64,000 nucleotides of DNA, from NCBI GenBank assembly GCA_016125095.1, contig WGMK01000024.1, positions 1 to 64,000 of the forward strand, given 5' to 3'. How positions within the stretch are numbered: the stretch's first letter is position 1; each line of letters opens with the position of its first letter. Made by a program: the position numbers and the translations under genes. Of the stretch, positions 17,829 through 26,335 are shown piece after piece. The stretch is from Candidatus Hydrogenedens sp. Its GTDB lineage: Bacteria > Hydrogenedentota > Hydrogenedentia > Hydrogenedentales > JAEUWI01. The notes beneath the pieces were generated by a model. It did not search any database and was not told the DNA's origin. It was given only the letters and a program-made list of their open reading frames with translations.

Positions 17829-19328
17829 ATGTTTGAACTCATCCGCGCCAACAAGCGCCGCTCGGCCGTCCTGGTCGTGGTGATGCTGCTCATCCTGCTG
17901 GCGCTCGGATTCACCCTCGGCCTCGCCATGGCGCCGCCGGTGGACCCGGACTATATCGACCCCACGGGCGGCTTTATCGGCCTGTTCGTGGCCGGGGTGA
18001 TCTGGATCGTCCAGTCGCTCGTCGCCTACTTCAAGGGCGACAGCATCCTTCTGGCCGTGAGCGGCGCCCGGAAAATAGAGAAAGAAGACGCCCCGCAGCT
18101 CTTCAACGTAGTCGAGGAAATGACCATCGCCGCGCAGTTGTCGAAGATGCCCGACATCTACATCATCGCCGATCCCTCGATGAACGCCTTTGCCGCCGGG
18201 CGCAGCGAGGCCACCGCCAAGGTCGCCATCACCTCGGGCCTGCTCGAACGGCTCAACCGCGACGAATTGCAGGGCGTTATCGCCCACGAGATTTCGCACA
18301 TCAAGCACCGCGATGTGCTCTTCATGACGCTCGTCGGCGTGATGGTCGGCACCATCATCATCCTGTCCGACCTGTTTCTCCGCACCATGCGCTACGGCAT
18401 GTTCCGCAGCAGCGGCAGCCGCTATGGCAGCTCGAAGCGGAGCAGCGGCGGCGGCAACGGGCTGCAGCTGGCGCTGATCGTGCTCGCCATTGTGTTGGCC
18501 CTCGTCGCGCCCATTGTGGCGCAGCTGCTGTACTTCGCCTGCTCGCGACGCCGCGAATACCTGGCCGACGCGGGTGCCGCCGTCTATACCCGCTACCCCG
18601 AGGGCCTGGCTTCGGCGCTTGAAGTGCTCAGCGGCACCAACCCGCCCCTGCAGCGCGCCAACCGCGCCGTCGCCCCCATGTACATCGTCAATCCGCTGCA
18701 CGGCATGCAGGCCTGGTCGCTGCATGCCACGCACCCGCCCACGGCCGACCGTATTCGGGTGCTGCGCAGCCTCGCCGGCGGCGTCTCCTACGCCAAGTAC
18801 GTAGAGGCCTGGCAGCAGGTGGATCGCGGCGCGGGCGTGCCCAAGTCGATGCTCGCGGAACAGGCCGCCCCGATCCGCGCGGCGGACCCCGCAGCGAAAT
18901 CGGCCAAGGACGTGCAGCAGCGCGCGCGTGAAACGGGCGACCTGCTGCGCAGCGTCAGCAACTTCATCTTCATTCCCTGCGTGTGCGGCATGAAGATCAA
19001 GCTGCCGCCAGAATGGAAGAAAGAGACCGCCACCTGTCCGCGCTGTAAGCGGGTGCATACGGTGCCGGTGGCACAGCTGGCGCAGGCCGCTGCCGCCGGA
19101 GAGATCCTGCGGCGTCAGGCCCAGCCGGGCGGCTTCACCAAGGATATCGACGACACCAAGCCCGCCGCCGGCAAGACCCCGGCGTTGATCCAGAAAAAGC
19201 GCGGCGAGTGGATGTCGTTCAAGTGCCCCTGCGGCACCACCAAGAATCTGTCGCCCACCTTCGACGCCCCCCAGACGCGCTGCGCCTCGTGCGGGCGCAA
19301 CATCGCCGTCGAGGTCGTCGACCCCTGA
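17829..19328 (+). CDS. M48-family (HtpX-like) membrane metalloprotease with C-terminal zinc ribbons
   Basis: The 499-aa protein has two N-terminal membrane segments (about 12-35 and 50-70), the zinc protease motif HEISH near residue 153 in VIAHEISHIKHRD, further membrane segments (about 160-240), and the likely third ligand in RREYLADAGA near 241. This is the HtpX/Ste24 type, which degrades damaged membrane proteins. Unusually, the C-terminus carries two zinc-ribbon-like Cys sets: CVCGMKIKLP...CPRCKRVH (about 378-402) and CPCGTTKN...CASCGRN (about 465-490). I placed the start at ATG 17829 because the membrane domain begins there. It is divergent from the esterase gene. Confidence 0.85.
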   Translation: MFELIRANKRRSAVLVVVMLLILLALGFTLGLAMAPPVDPDYIDPTGGFIGLFVAGVIWIVQSLVAYFKGDSILLAVSGARKIEKEDAPQLFNVVEEMTIAAQLSKMPDIYIIADPSMNAFAAGRSEATAKVAITSGLLERLNRDELQGVIAHEISHIKHRDVLFMTLVGVMVGTIIILSDLFLRTMRYGMFRSSGSRYGSSKRSSGGGNGLQLALIVLAIVLALVAPIVAQLLYFACSRRREYLADAGAAVYTRYPEGLASALEVLSGTNPPLQRANRAVAPMYIVNPLHGMQAWSLHATHPPTADRIRVLRSLAGGVSYAKYVEAWQQVDRGAGVPKSMLAEQAAPIRAADPAAKSAKDVQQRARETGDLLRSVSNFIFIPCVCGMKIKLPPEWKKETATCPRCKRVHTVPVAQLAQAAAAGEILRRQAQPGGFTKDIDDTKPAAGKTPALIQKKRGEWMSFKCPCGTTKNLSPTFDAPQTRCASCGRNIAVEVVDP

Positions 19329-19331
19329 CGC

Positions 19332-19856
19332 CTACATGAACCCCTGCTTGCGCGCCTTGGGGTTCTGCCGCGCGATAACGAGATCGTAAATCCGCGCCCG
19401 GTGCCGCTCGATCAGATCGCGCTCGTCGGGCCAATACATCTCGGGCAGATCGTCGATGGGAAACCACGCCATGCCGAAGTGATGGTCCTTGTCGAGAATC
19501 TCGCCCTCGAGTTGCTCGGTAATGAATAGATCGTAGTGATTGATCGACCAATACGACTTTGTAAGGTTGTGGCGCTCGATCGTCTCCAGCTCCGCCAGCC
19601 ACACCACTTCGTTCAGCCCGACCTCTTCCTCGATTTCCCGCTTCGCCCCGAGGTGCCGATCCTCGCCCGCCTCGATGCCCCCCTTCGGCAGCACATAGCC
19701 CGGCAGCGTCTGACCCGTCGACTCGATTTCGCGCACAAGGGACACCAGCACGTTCCCCCGCTCGATACGCGCCACCACGCCCCCCGCTGAAGTCCGTTCG
19801 GGACAGCCATCGAGACGCTCAAACCAGGTCTTGTCGATTACAGGAGGTGGGTTCAT
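19332..19856 (-). CDS. NUDIX hydrolase
   Basis: The 174-aa product has a complete NUDIX box near residues 55-78: G-x5-E-x7-REIEEEVGL, fitting GX5EX7REUXEEXGU. It should hydrolyse a nucleoside diphosphate linked to another group, and diadenosine polyphosphate hydrolase-like enzymes have a similar size. The substrate is not readable. The start is uncertain: ATG 19856 gives a typical N-terminus but none of the in-frame ATGs (19856, 19871, 19919) has a strong Shine-Dalgarno. It converges with the M48 gene (stops 3 bp apart) and lies just downstream of the HEAT-repeat gene. Confidence 0.85.
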   Translation of the reverse strand: MNPPPVIDKTWFERLDGCPERTSAGGVVARIERGNVLVSLVREIESTGQTLPGYVLPKGGIEAGEDRHLGAKREIEEEVGLNEVVWLAELETIERHNLTKSYWSINHYDLFITEQLEGEILDKDHHFGMAWFPIDDLPEMYWPDERDLIERHRARIYDLVIARQNPKARKQGFM

Positions 19857-19920
19857 GGGGGAGGATTCCATCTGGTGGCACGCGGTTAACCGGGGTATCG
19901 TAGCACGATGGGCGAACAAA

Positions 19921-20619
19921 CTACGCCGCGAGCTTGTCCACGGCGTCGCGCGCTGCGGTGCGCACGTTCTCGTTGCGGTCGTTGAGCAGTGGCGTCACCC
20001 GGGGCAGGTAGGCGTGACCGCCGAAGCGCACGACCAGTTCGCAGGCCCAGAGCCGATGCCGCACTTCGCGGTCATGCGCCCATAGCGTGAACAATCGGCG
20101 CCAGTTGCGCGGCCCCACGTGCTTGCGGAGCGTCTTGGCGGCGGCGATGCGCACGGCCCGGCGCGTGTCGCCACGGTAGAGCCGCAGCACGAGATCGAAA
20201 TCGCCGTCCTGCCAGAGCCGGTTCAGCGCCGACACCGCCACGTCGCGCACGTCGGGGTTGTCCTCTTCCAGCAGCGTCACCACGCCGCCGCGCGCTTCCT
20301 GCCAGCCCAGTTCGGCGCATACGCGGCAGGCTACCTGCCGCACGTCGTCGTTGAGATCAAATAAGAGCCGCACGATCTCCGGGCGGGCTTCCTCGGCGCG
20401 CGGATGCCGCTTGACGGCCTCGAGCGCGGTGCGCCGCATCATCCAGTGCTCGTCGCGCAAGGCGTCGCACAACACCTGAAACGCCTCGGGCTCGGGCTTG
20501 TCGGCCAGGGCGATCAGGGCGGCCCAGCGCTTGGCCTCGGGATACGCGCGGTTGAGATACAGCTGAAGCAGCAGCGGGGTGGAGAAGTGGGGTCCGATCC
20601 TGAATCCGCGATGCAGCAT
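19921..20619 (-). CDS. HEAT-repeat protein
   Basis: The 232-aa soluble protein is built from about six helical repeats of 30-35 residues, with repeated patterns such as DEHWMMRRTALEAVKRH, NDDVRQVACRVCAELG and NPDVRDVAVSALNRLW. These are HEAT/PBS-lyase-type repeats that usually mediate protein contacts. No signal peptide or catalytic motif is seen. A GAGGAG site stands a few bases before ATG 20619. Its partner is unknown, and it is probably co-transcribed with the NUDIX gene downstream. Confidence 0.8.
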   Translation of the reverse strand: MLHRGFRIGPHFSTPLLLQLYLNRAYPEAKRWAALIALADKPEPEAFQVLCDALRDEHWMMRRTALEAVKRHPRAEEARPEIVRLLFDLNDDVRQVACRVCAELGWQEARGGVVTLLEEDNPDVRDVAVSALNRLWQDGDFDLVLRLYRGDTRRAVRIAAAKTLRKHVGPRNWRRLFTLWAHDREVRHRLWACELVVRFGGHAYLPRVTPLLNDRNENVRTAARDAVDKLAA

Positions 20620-20734
20620 GGTGCTCCTCTACGGTACTTCCAAATCCGGCGCGCACGCATTGTAACACGACCCTGCCGCGCGGCCAAGCGCCGGAATTCC
20701 GCCTGCCGCGGCCGGTTCTGCCATACTCTGCGCT

Positions 20735-21595
20735 ATGCATGCCTATCCCGACCGCCATCACCGCCTGCGCCGCGCGCTCGACCGCCTGTACGACCGCATG
20801 AACCGCCGCGAATACATCTATCCCGATCCCCTCTGGCCCGTGCTGGAATACTCGGACCCGCGTGATCAGGAAGCCGCCGCGCTGCTATCGGCGGCGCTGG
20901 CCTTCGGGAATGTGCGCACCATTCTCGGCAGCTACGCGCGCGTGACGACCGCCCTCCGCATACCGCCTGCGCAATGGCACACGCTCGCGCCCTCTTCAAT
21001 TGCCCGCGCCCTGCGCGGATTCCGCCACCGGTACGTGGGCGAGCACGAGATGGCGGCCTTCATCGCGGGCCTGACGGAGGCACAGCGCGCGCACGGCACG
21101 CTCGCCGCCGCGTTCCAATCGGGCTGGCGCGCTTCGGACCCCGACGTGCTGCCCGCATTGGCGCGTTTTCAGGTCCTGTTGCTCGCGCCCTCGGGGCTCG
21201 GCAAGAACTACCTGCTGCCCGACCCGACCGGGCAGAGCGCCTGCAAGCGCTGGATGATGTACCTGCGCTGGATGCTCCGCAGCGATGCCGTGGACCCCGG
21301 CAGCTGGCGCGCGCTCGGCCTGGCCATACCGCCCCGGCGGCTGCTGATTCCGGTGGACACGCACATGCTCCGCACCGCGCAGCGCCTCGGCCTCACGCGG
21401 CGCACCGCCGCCACCCTCGCCACCGCGCGCGAACTGACTGCGGCCTACGCCGCGCTGCGGCCGTCCGACCCCGTCCGCTACGATTTCGCCGTCACCCGCC
21501 TGGGCATTCATCCGGATTTCACGCCCGACGCTTTCATCGCCGAGGCCACCCGCGGACAGGCGGCCTGTGATCCCGAAGCCCCCGCTCGCGTATAG
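20735..21595 (+). CDS. TIGR02757 (DUF2400) family protein
   Basis: The 286-aa protein matches the TIGR02757/DUF2400 family. Recognisable parts are the N-terminal LYDRMNRREYIYPDPLWPVLEYSDPRDQE region, SAALAFGNVRTI, the central KRWMMYLRWMLR and VDPGSW region, and IPVDTHMLRTAQRLGLTRR near the C-terminus. The fold is related to helix-hairpin-helix DNA glycosylases, but no enzymatic role is established. Cytoplasmic. It is divergent from the HEAT gene and followed on the same strand by a secreted repeat protein. Confidence 0.88.
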   Translation: MHAYPDRHHRLRRALDRLYDRMNRREYIYPDPLWPVLEYSDPRDQEAAALLSAALAFGNVRTILGSYARVTTALRIPPAQWHTLAPSSIARALRGFRHRYVGEHEMAAFIAGLTEAQRAHGTLAAAFQSGWRASDPDVLPALARFQVLLLAPSGLGKNYLLPDPTGQSACKRWMMYLRWMLRSDAVDPGSWRALGLAIPPRRLLIPVDTHMLRTAQRLGLTRRTAATLATARELTAAYAALRPSDPVRYDFAVTRLGIHPDFTPDAFIAEATRGQAACDPEAPARV

Positions 21596-21625
21596 TAGCC
21601 GTTCGACGAGGGAGACCGTTGGCCG

Positions 21626-23458
21626 ATGAGAGGCTTTCTGATATTCCTGCTCTGCGTGGCGCTGCTCGCGCAGATCGCATTTGTGCTTACGCGTACGCAA
21701 GGCGACGGCGACGCATCGTCCGCCGCGCCCGCCGCAACGCAATCGCAGGCCGCGGGTCCCGGCCTCAGCGCGCTGCTCACCCCGTCGCAAAGCGAACGGA
21801 GCGTGAACGAAGGCCGTCCTCCGAAGCATGGAAAAGAGCAGCTTCGCGGCGTCGTGACGGATGCCGCGGGCGCCCCGGCCCCCGGCGTCAATATCCTCGC
21901 GGTCGAGCGCGACGCCAGCCGCTGGAACGTCTACCGCGGACCCGGCAATGAGAAGCGCTGGCCCGCCGTGACCGACGCGAGCGGCACCTTCGTGCTCGAC
22001 ACGCTCCCCGCAGGAGGATTCGCGGTTGCGGCCTTCGACGCCCAAGGCTTCGCGCTGGACATGGCCGAAATCACCGCGGGCCACCCCGCCGACATCGTCC
22101 TGCAGCTGGCACCCCATTTCTCGCTCTCGGGCACGGTCGCCGATACGGCGGGCGAACCGGTCGAGGAAGCCCACGTCTACGCCCTCTACGGCGCGGCGGA
22201 CAACAACGGCCCCTGGACCTACTGGCCGGCCACGACCGACAAGAATGGACGTTTCGCCTTTCACCGCATGAACAACCGCCCGCGCGCATTGCTGGCCGTG
22301 CGGGAGGATGAGACCTCGGCTGTTCTCGAGCTTGCGCCCGACGCCGCCACCAGCGGCCTCGCGCTCGCCTTCGGACAAGACGGCGAGCTCGCAGGATACG
22401 TCACCCAGGCCGACGACCAGCGCCCCGCCCGAAAAACCCGGCTGTTATTGACCGAGGCCCTCTATGGCCTCGAGACCCACACGGTATTCTCCGGTGGCGG
22501 CGGCGCGTTCGAATTCGCCGGAATCCGGCCTGCGGTCTATCGCCTCACCATGGACTCGAGCCAATATGTGATGACCGAAACCCCGGAGCCGGTGTTGATT
22601 GCGCCGGATAGCCGCAGCAAAATCGAGGTGCTGGTAGAGCAGGGCGCGCGTGTGCGCGGGTCGGTAATCGGACAAGATCCCCGCCAGCGGATCGAATCAC
22701 AGACCGTGCGACTCGTGCCCCTCGACGACTCGCTGCCCGAAATGACCGTCCTTACCGGGGCTACGGGCGTCTATCAATTCCATCCCGTGCCGCGCGGCAA
22801 GTACAGCGTCGTGCTCGCCGATGCCGCCGGGGCCCTGGTGGAGGGCAGCCGCGAGATTGAAGTCGGCGAAGACAAGCGCGTGGCAGGGCCCACTTTCCAG
22901 GTGGAGCCCGGCGTCAGTATCCGGGGCACGGTGGCCACCGCCGCGCGCGAACCCGCCGTTGATGCCACCGTCTACGTGCGCTCGGATTCCATCCGCGGTT
23001 TCGAGCGCGTGGTCTCGACCGCGGACGACGGCGCCTTCCACGTGGAGAATGTTCCCGTGGGCGAACCGGTGCGCATCTGGGCCGAATCGCTCGATCGCTC
23101 CAGCACGCCCTACGTCAGCAACGGCGTGCCGGCCGGCGGCATCGAGTCGCTCTCCTTCAGCCTTACCCTCAGCAACCGCGGCCGCATCGAAGGCGCCGTG
23201 GTCGATGCGCAGGGCGCGCCCGTGCCGGGAGCCGTCGTCGCCTGCTATCCCGAGCAGATCTCCACCGCCGAACAATGGACCGCAACCGCCGGCCCGGACG
23301 GCGCCTTCGTGCTGGACCATCTGACCGAGGGCACCTATCGTCTGCTCGCAGGGATAGAGGTTCGCAGCCTCGACGAGACCACCCAGCGGCGGATCGTGCT
23401 CGAGGTCGGGCAACAGGCCGGCGGCGTCACGCTGACCCTCGCAGGACAGGCCAGCTGA
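21626..23458 (+). CDS. secreted protein with carboxypeptidase-regulatory-like repeats
   Basis: The 610-aa product starts with a signal anchor (residues 3-22). It then has about six CarboxypepD_reg-type beta-sandwich repeats marked by phrases such as RGVVTDAAGAPAPGVNI, SGTVADTAGEPVEEAHVY, GTVATAAREPAVDATVYV and GAVVDAQGAPVPGAVV. Each is followed by a DGxFxxxxLxxGxYxL-like strand. Such repeats are common on bacterial surface proteins and have no catalysis of their own. Start ATG 21626 has GGGAG upstream. It lies 5 bp before the SpoU methylase gene, so the two may be co-transcribed by chance of packing. Confidence 0.82.
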   Translation: MRGFLIFLLCVALLAQIAFVLTRTQGDGDASSAAPAATQSQAAGPGLSALLTPSQSERSVNEGRPPKHGKEQLRGVVTDAAGAPAPGVNILAVERDASRWNVYRGPGNEKRWPAVTDASGTFVLDTLPAGGFAVAAFDAQGFALDMAEITAGHPADIVLQLAPHFSLSGTVADTAGEPVEEAHVYALYGAADNNGPWTYWPATTDKNGRFAFHRMNNRPRALLAVREDETSAVLELAPDAATSGLALAFGQDGELAGYVTQADDQRPARKTRLLLTEALYGLETHTVFSGGGGAFEFAGIRPAVYRLTMDSSQYVMTETPEPVLIAPDSRSKIEVLVEQGARVRGSVIGQDPRQRIESQTVRLVPLDDSLPEMTVLTGATGVYQFHPVPRGKYSVVLADAAGALVEGSREIEVGEDKRVAGPTFQVEPGVSIRGTVATAAREPAVDATVYVRSDSIRGFERVVSTADDGAFHVENVPVGEPVRIWAESLDRSSTPYVSNGVPAGGIESLSFSLTLSNRGRIEGAVVDAQGAPVPGAVVACYPEQISTAEQWTATAGPDGAFVLDHLTEGTYRLLAGIEVRSLDETTQRRIVLEVGQQAGGVTLTLAGQAS

Positions 23459-23463
23459 CCACC

Positions 23464-23991
23464 ATGGCGGAACGCGAGCCCCACTATGCAGGCGCGGCCC
23501 TGGACACCCTTCCGCCGCGACCGCGCCACGCTATCCACGCCGTGGCCGACAACGTTCGTAGCGCCTATAACGTCGGCTCGTTTTTCCGCACGGCCGACGC
23601 CTGCGCCATCGAGTGCCTCCACCTTTGCGGCATGTCCGCCCATCCGCCCCATGTGAAACTCGCCAAGACCGCCCTGGGCGCCTTCGACTACGTGCCCTGG
23701 AAATACTACGAGCGCACCAAGGACTGCATTGCCGGGCTGCGCGAGGCGGGCATTCCGGTCATCGGCATCGAGGTGTCCGAGCGCGCCGTAGACATGGATG
23801 CCTTCACCTGGCCCGAGCCCGTCGCCGTGATCTTCGGCAATGAAGTGAACGGCATCAGCGACAACAACCTCGCCCGCTGCGACCACGTCGTCCAGATACC
23901 CATGCACGGCTACAAGAACTCCATGAACGTCGCGACCGCATTCGGCGTCGTGCTCTACCACATTATCACCGCGTGGAAAACGACGCGCTGA
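23464..23991 (+). CDS. SpoU/TrmH-family RNA 2'-O-methyltransferase
   Basis: The 175-aa protein has the SPOUT motifs in order: NVRSAYNVGSFFRTADA (motif 1, with the catalytic Arg), VAVIFGNEVNGIS (motif 2) and VQIPMHGYKNSMNVATAFGVVLYHI (motif 3, knotted SAM site). It should transfer a methyl group from SAM to a ribose 2'-OH in tRNA or rRNA; which RNA cannot be read. It lacks the N-terminal substrate-binding domain of RlmB-type enzymes. ATG 23464 follows the preceding stop by 5 bp, and the 3' end overlaps the next gene by 19 bp. Confidence 0.9.
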   Translation: MAEREPHYAGAALDTLPPRPRHAIHAVADNVRSAYNVGSFFRTADACAIECLHLCGMSAHPPHVKLAKTALGAFDYVPWKYYERTKDCIAGLREAGIPVIGIEVSERAVDMDAFTWPEPVAVIFGNEVNGISDNNLARCDHVVQIPMHGYKNSMNVATAFGVVLYHIITAWKTTR

Positions 23992-26174
23992 CACCCCGGC
24001 TACCCGCCGAGGCGGCCGACCTCCCGCGCGAAGACATCGGCAACAAGGCCGGCGGCCTCATCGCCGTCGAGGTGGCCGGCCACCACGCGCCCCCCTGGCG
24101 GGTCTGGACCGCAGCACTGACCGCGAAGCTCGCGGCGATGCCGGACGCCGATCTCGCGCCGATCCTGCTTGAGACCTACAACGAACTCGACGCAGGCAGC
24201 GGCATCATCTTCCGCTCCAGCGCATCGGGCGAAGATCGCGCCGGGTCCTCTGCGGCCGGCCTCTACGAGAGCCTGCACGCGGACTCGCCCGATGCCTGCG
24301 TCGCCGCCTTCCGGTCCGTTGCCGCCTCGGGAAGCGCCGAGCACGTGGCGGCCTACCATGGCGCCCATACCCCGGAACCCATTCCCGTGATCGCGCAGAC
24401 CTTCATCGCCGCCGACGTATCCGGCGTGGCGTTCTCCGGTCACCCCGCCCGATGCCGTCCCGACGCGTTTTATGTCGAGTGCGTGCGGCGCGGCGCGGCG
24501 GGCCTGGTCTCCGGCGGGCACGATCCCCTCAAGCTCTCCGTCGGGTGGTCCTCGCTCGAAGCCGCAACCGAACACGCCGGCGCGGAGGGCCCAGAAGAAC
24601 TGCCGGCCGCGATCGTCCTACAGCTGCGCGACGCCCTCCAGGCGCTCGAGCACTCCCTGGGCACCGCCATCGATCTGGAATGGTGCCACGCCGGCGGCAC
24701 GTTCTGGCCGCTCCAGGCCCGCCCGGTCACGTCGCTCCGACTCGACCCCGCGCTCGCGCCAACCGAACCGTGTACCTCGTGGTTCTTCGACCAGCGGTTC
24801 CCTGCGCCCATCACCCCCTTCACCCGCTCCACGCTGCTGCCCGTCATCGCCGAGGCTGCCCTCGCCGATGCCCTCCGCATGCGCGGCGCCCCGGTGCCGC
24901 AGGAACTACTCGTTGACTATGCCGGCCGCGCCTATGCCCCCAAGCGCATCTACGACACCATGCTGCGCGGGGCGCCCCGCTGGTGGCTCTCCCCCGATCT
25001 GCGCCAAATCTTCAAGCCGGACGGCCGTCCGCCGGGCGGATGGCTCAATACCCTGGGCTATGCGTGGTGCGCCGCTGGCGCCGTCTGGAAAGAACGACGC
25101 GAAGTCTTCCGCAATATCCGCGCGTGGGAACGCTTCTGCGGCGGATTAAATGAGCAACTCCTCGCAGAAAGTCCTCCGCCCGAGAATTGGGGAGCCTTCG
25201 TTGCAGCTTGGCGGGAGTGGGACGCCTGGACCCTGCGCTTCCTCCGCATCCACCGTTGGAGCATCCTCTGGGCCGACTACGGCTACCGCTTCATCGCGAT
25301 GCTATCGGCGCGCGCCGCCGCCTGCATCTCTCGCGCCGCGCGACTGAAAACCGCCGAGGCAAACGCAGCCCTCGCGGAGACCCTCGCCGCAGGTACACCG
25401 GAAGCATTGCAGGCCTTCAAGGCCGCCTACGGGCACCGCTCCGGTTCGCTGGACTACGCCGCGCCGACCTGGGCCGAGCTGCTGGACTGCGGCGCCCTGC
25501 CCACGCCGCACCTCTCCGCCCATGCCGCGCCCGCTTCACCGCCGCTATGGCCGCTCGCTATCCTCGTGCGCCTGCTCGAAATGCGCGAGGAACAACGCTT
25601 CCACTGGGAACGCATCCTCGCCCGGCAGCGCTCCCTCGCGCTCAACCTGGCACGAGAACTGACGCGAGTGGGCCGTATCCAGCACGAGGACGACCTCTGG
25701 TTCCTTACCTGGGACGAGTGCGACGCGTTGATGCAGGGGGCCGCGCCGGACCCGGATGCAATCGCCCGGCGCCGCCATGCCCATGCGGTCTACCATGCCC
25801 TCATTCCCCCCCAGATCATCGGCCCGGTCCACGACCAATCCGATACCGGGGACGCGGCGCAGTTACGGGGACTCGGCGGGGCGCCGGGAATCGCCGATGG
25901 AAACGCCTTGCTCTGCCGCTATCCCGACGAGATCCCCCCATCGCCGGAGGGACGCATCATTGTGGTAGCCTCGCTCGACCCCGCCTGGACCGCCCGCATC
26001 GCGGGGGCTGCCGGCCTCATCGTCGAACGCGGGGGGATCCTGTCGCACGCCGCCATTCTCGCCCGCGAATACGGCATTCCGCTCGTCATAGGCGTCGACG
26101 ACGCGCTCGACCGAATTCCCGCGGACGCTCGACTCCGTATCGACGGCACACGCGGCACGATTCAGCTCCTCTAA
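23973..26174 (+). CDS. PEP-utilising enzyme (ATP-grasp plus phosphohistidine domain), rifampicin-phosphotransferase-like layout
   Basis: The 733-aa protein starts with a shortened PPDK/PEP-synthase-type ATP-grasp domain (IIFRSSASGEDRAGSSAAGLYES; later VIAQTFIAADVSGVAFS and GTAIDLEWC). It continues with a long middle region unlike PpsA and ends with a swivelling phosphohistidine domain (IVERGGILSHAAILAREYGIP, active His near 691). There is no C-terminal PEP/pyruvate TIM barrel. This ATP-middle-His order matches the rifampicin phosphotransferase-type branch rather than true PEP synthase. The substrate of the middle domain is unknown. It overlaps trmH by 19 bp, implying translational coupling. 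Confidence 0.85.
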   Translation: MENDALTPRLPAEAADLPREDIGNKAGGLIAVEVAGHHAPPWRVWTAALTAKLAAMPDADLAPILLETYNELDAGSGIIFRSSASGEDRAGSSAAGLYESLHADSPDACVAAFRSVAASGSAEHVAAYHGAHTPEPIPVIAQTFIAADVSGVAFSGHPARCRPDAFYVECVRRGAAGLVSGGHDPLKLSVGWSSLEAATEHAGAEGPEELPAAIVLQLRDALQALEHSLGTAIDLEWCHAGGTFWPLQARPVTSLRLDPALAPTEPCTSWFFDQRFPAPITPFTRSTLLPVIAEAALADALRMRGAPVPQELLVDYAGRAYAPKRIYDTMLRGAPRWWLSPDLRQIFKPDGRPPGGWLNTLGYAWCAAGAVWKERREVFRNIRAWERFCGGLNEQLLAESPPPENWGAFVAAWREWDAWTLRFLRIHRWSILWADYGYRFIAMLSARAAACISRAARLKTAEANAALAETLAAGTPEALQAFKAAYGHRSGSLDYAAPTWAELLDCGALPTPHLSAHAAPASPPLWPLAILVRLLEMREEQRFHWERILARQRSLALNLARELTRVGRIQHEDDLWFLTWDECDALMQGAAPDPDAIARRRHAHAVYHALIPPQIIGPVHDQSDTGDAAQLRGLGGAPGIADGNALLCRYPDEIPPSPEGRIIVVASLDPAWTARIAGAAGLIVERGGILSHAAILAREYGIPLVIGVDDALDRIPADARLRIDGTRGTIQLL

Positions 26175-26267
26175 TCTACCTCCCCGCTCGAACACCGCCA
26201 TCACGCCGTGTGGACCTTCTGATAGCGAACTACCATTATTAGCATGCTTTTTCGCGGAATTCGGTTT

Positions 26268-26296
26268 TTGATACCTCGCTTGACCGTCGTTATACT
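26268..26296 (+). promoter_or_regulatory. sigma70-like promoter for the GGDEF gene
   Basis: TTGATA (26268-26273) and TATACT (26291-26296) are separated by exactly 17 bases. Both hexamers are close to consensus. The GTG start at 26336 lies 39 bases after the -10 box. Confidence 0.65.
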
Positions 26297-26335
26297 TTTG
26301 CGCGGGCTAGGGGGCCTAAACAATCGAGTGGGGTT

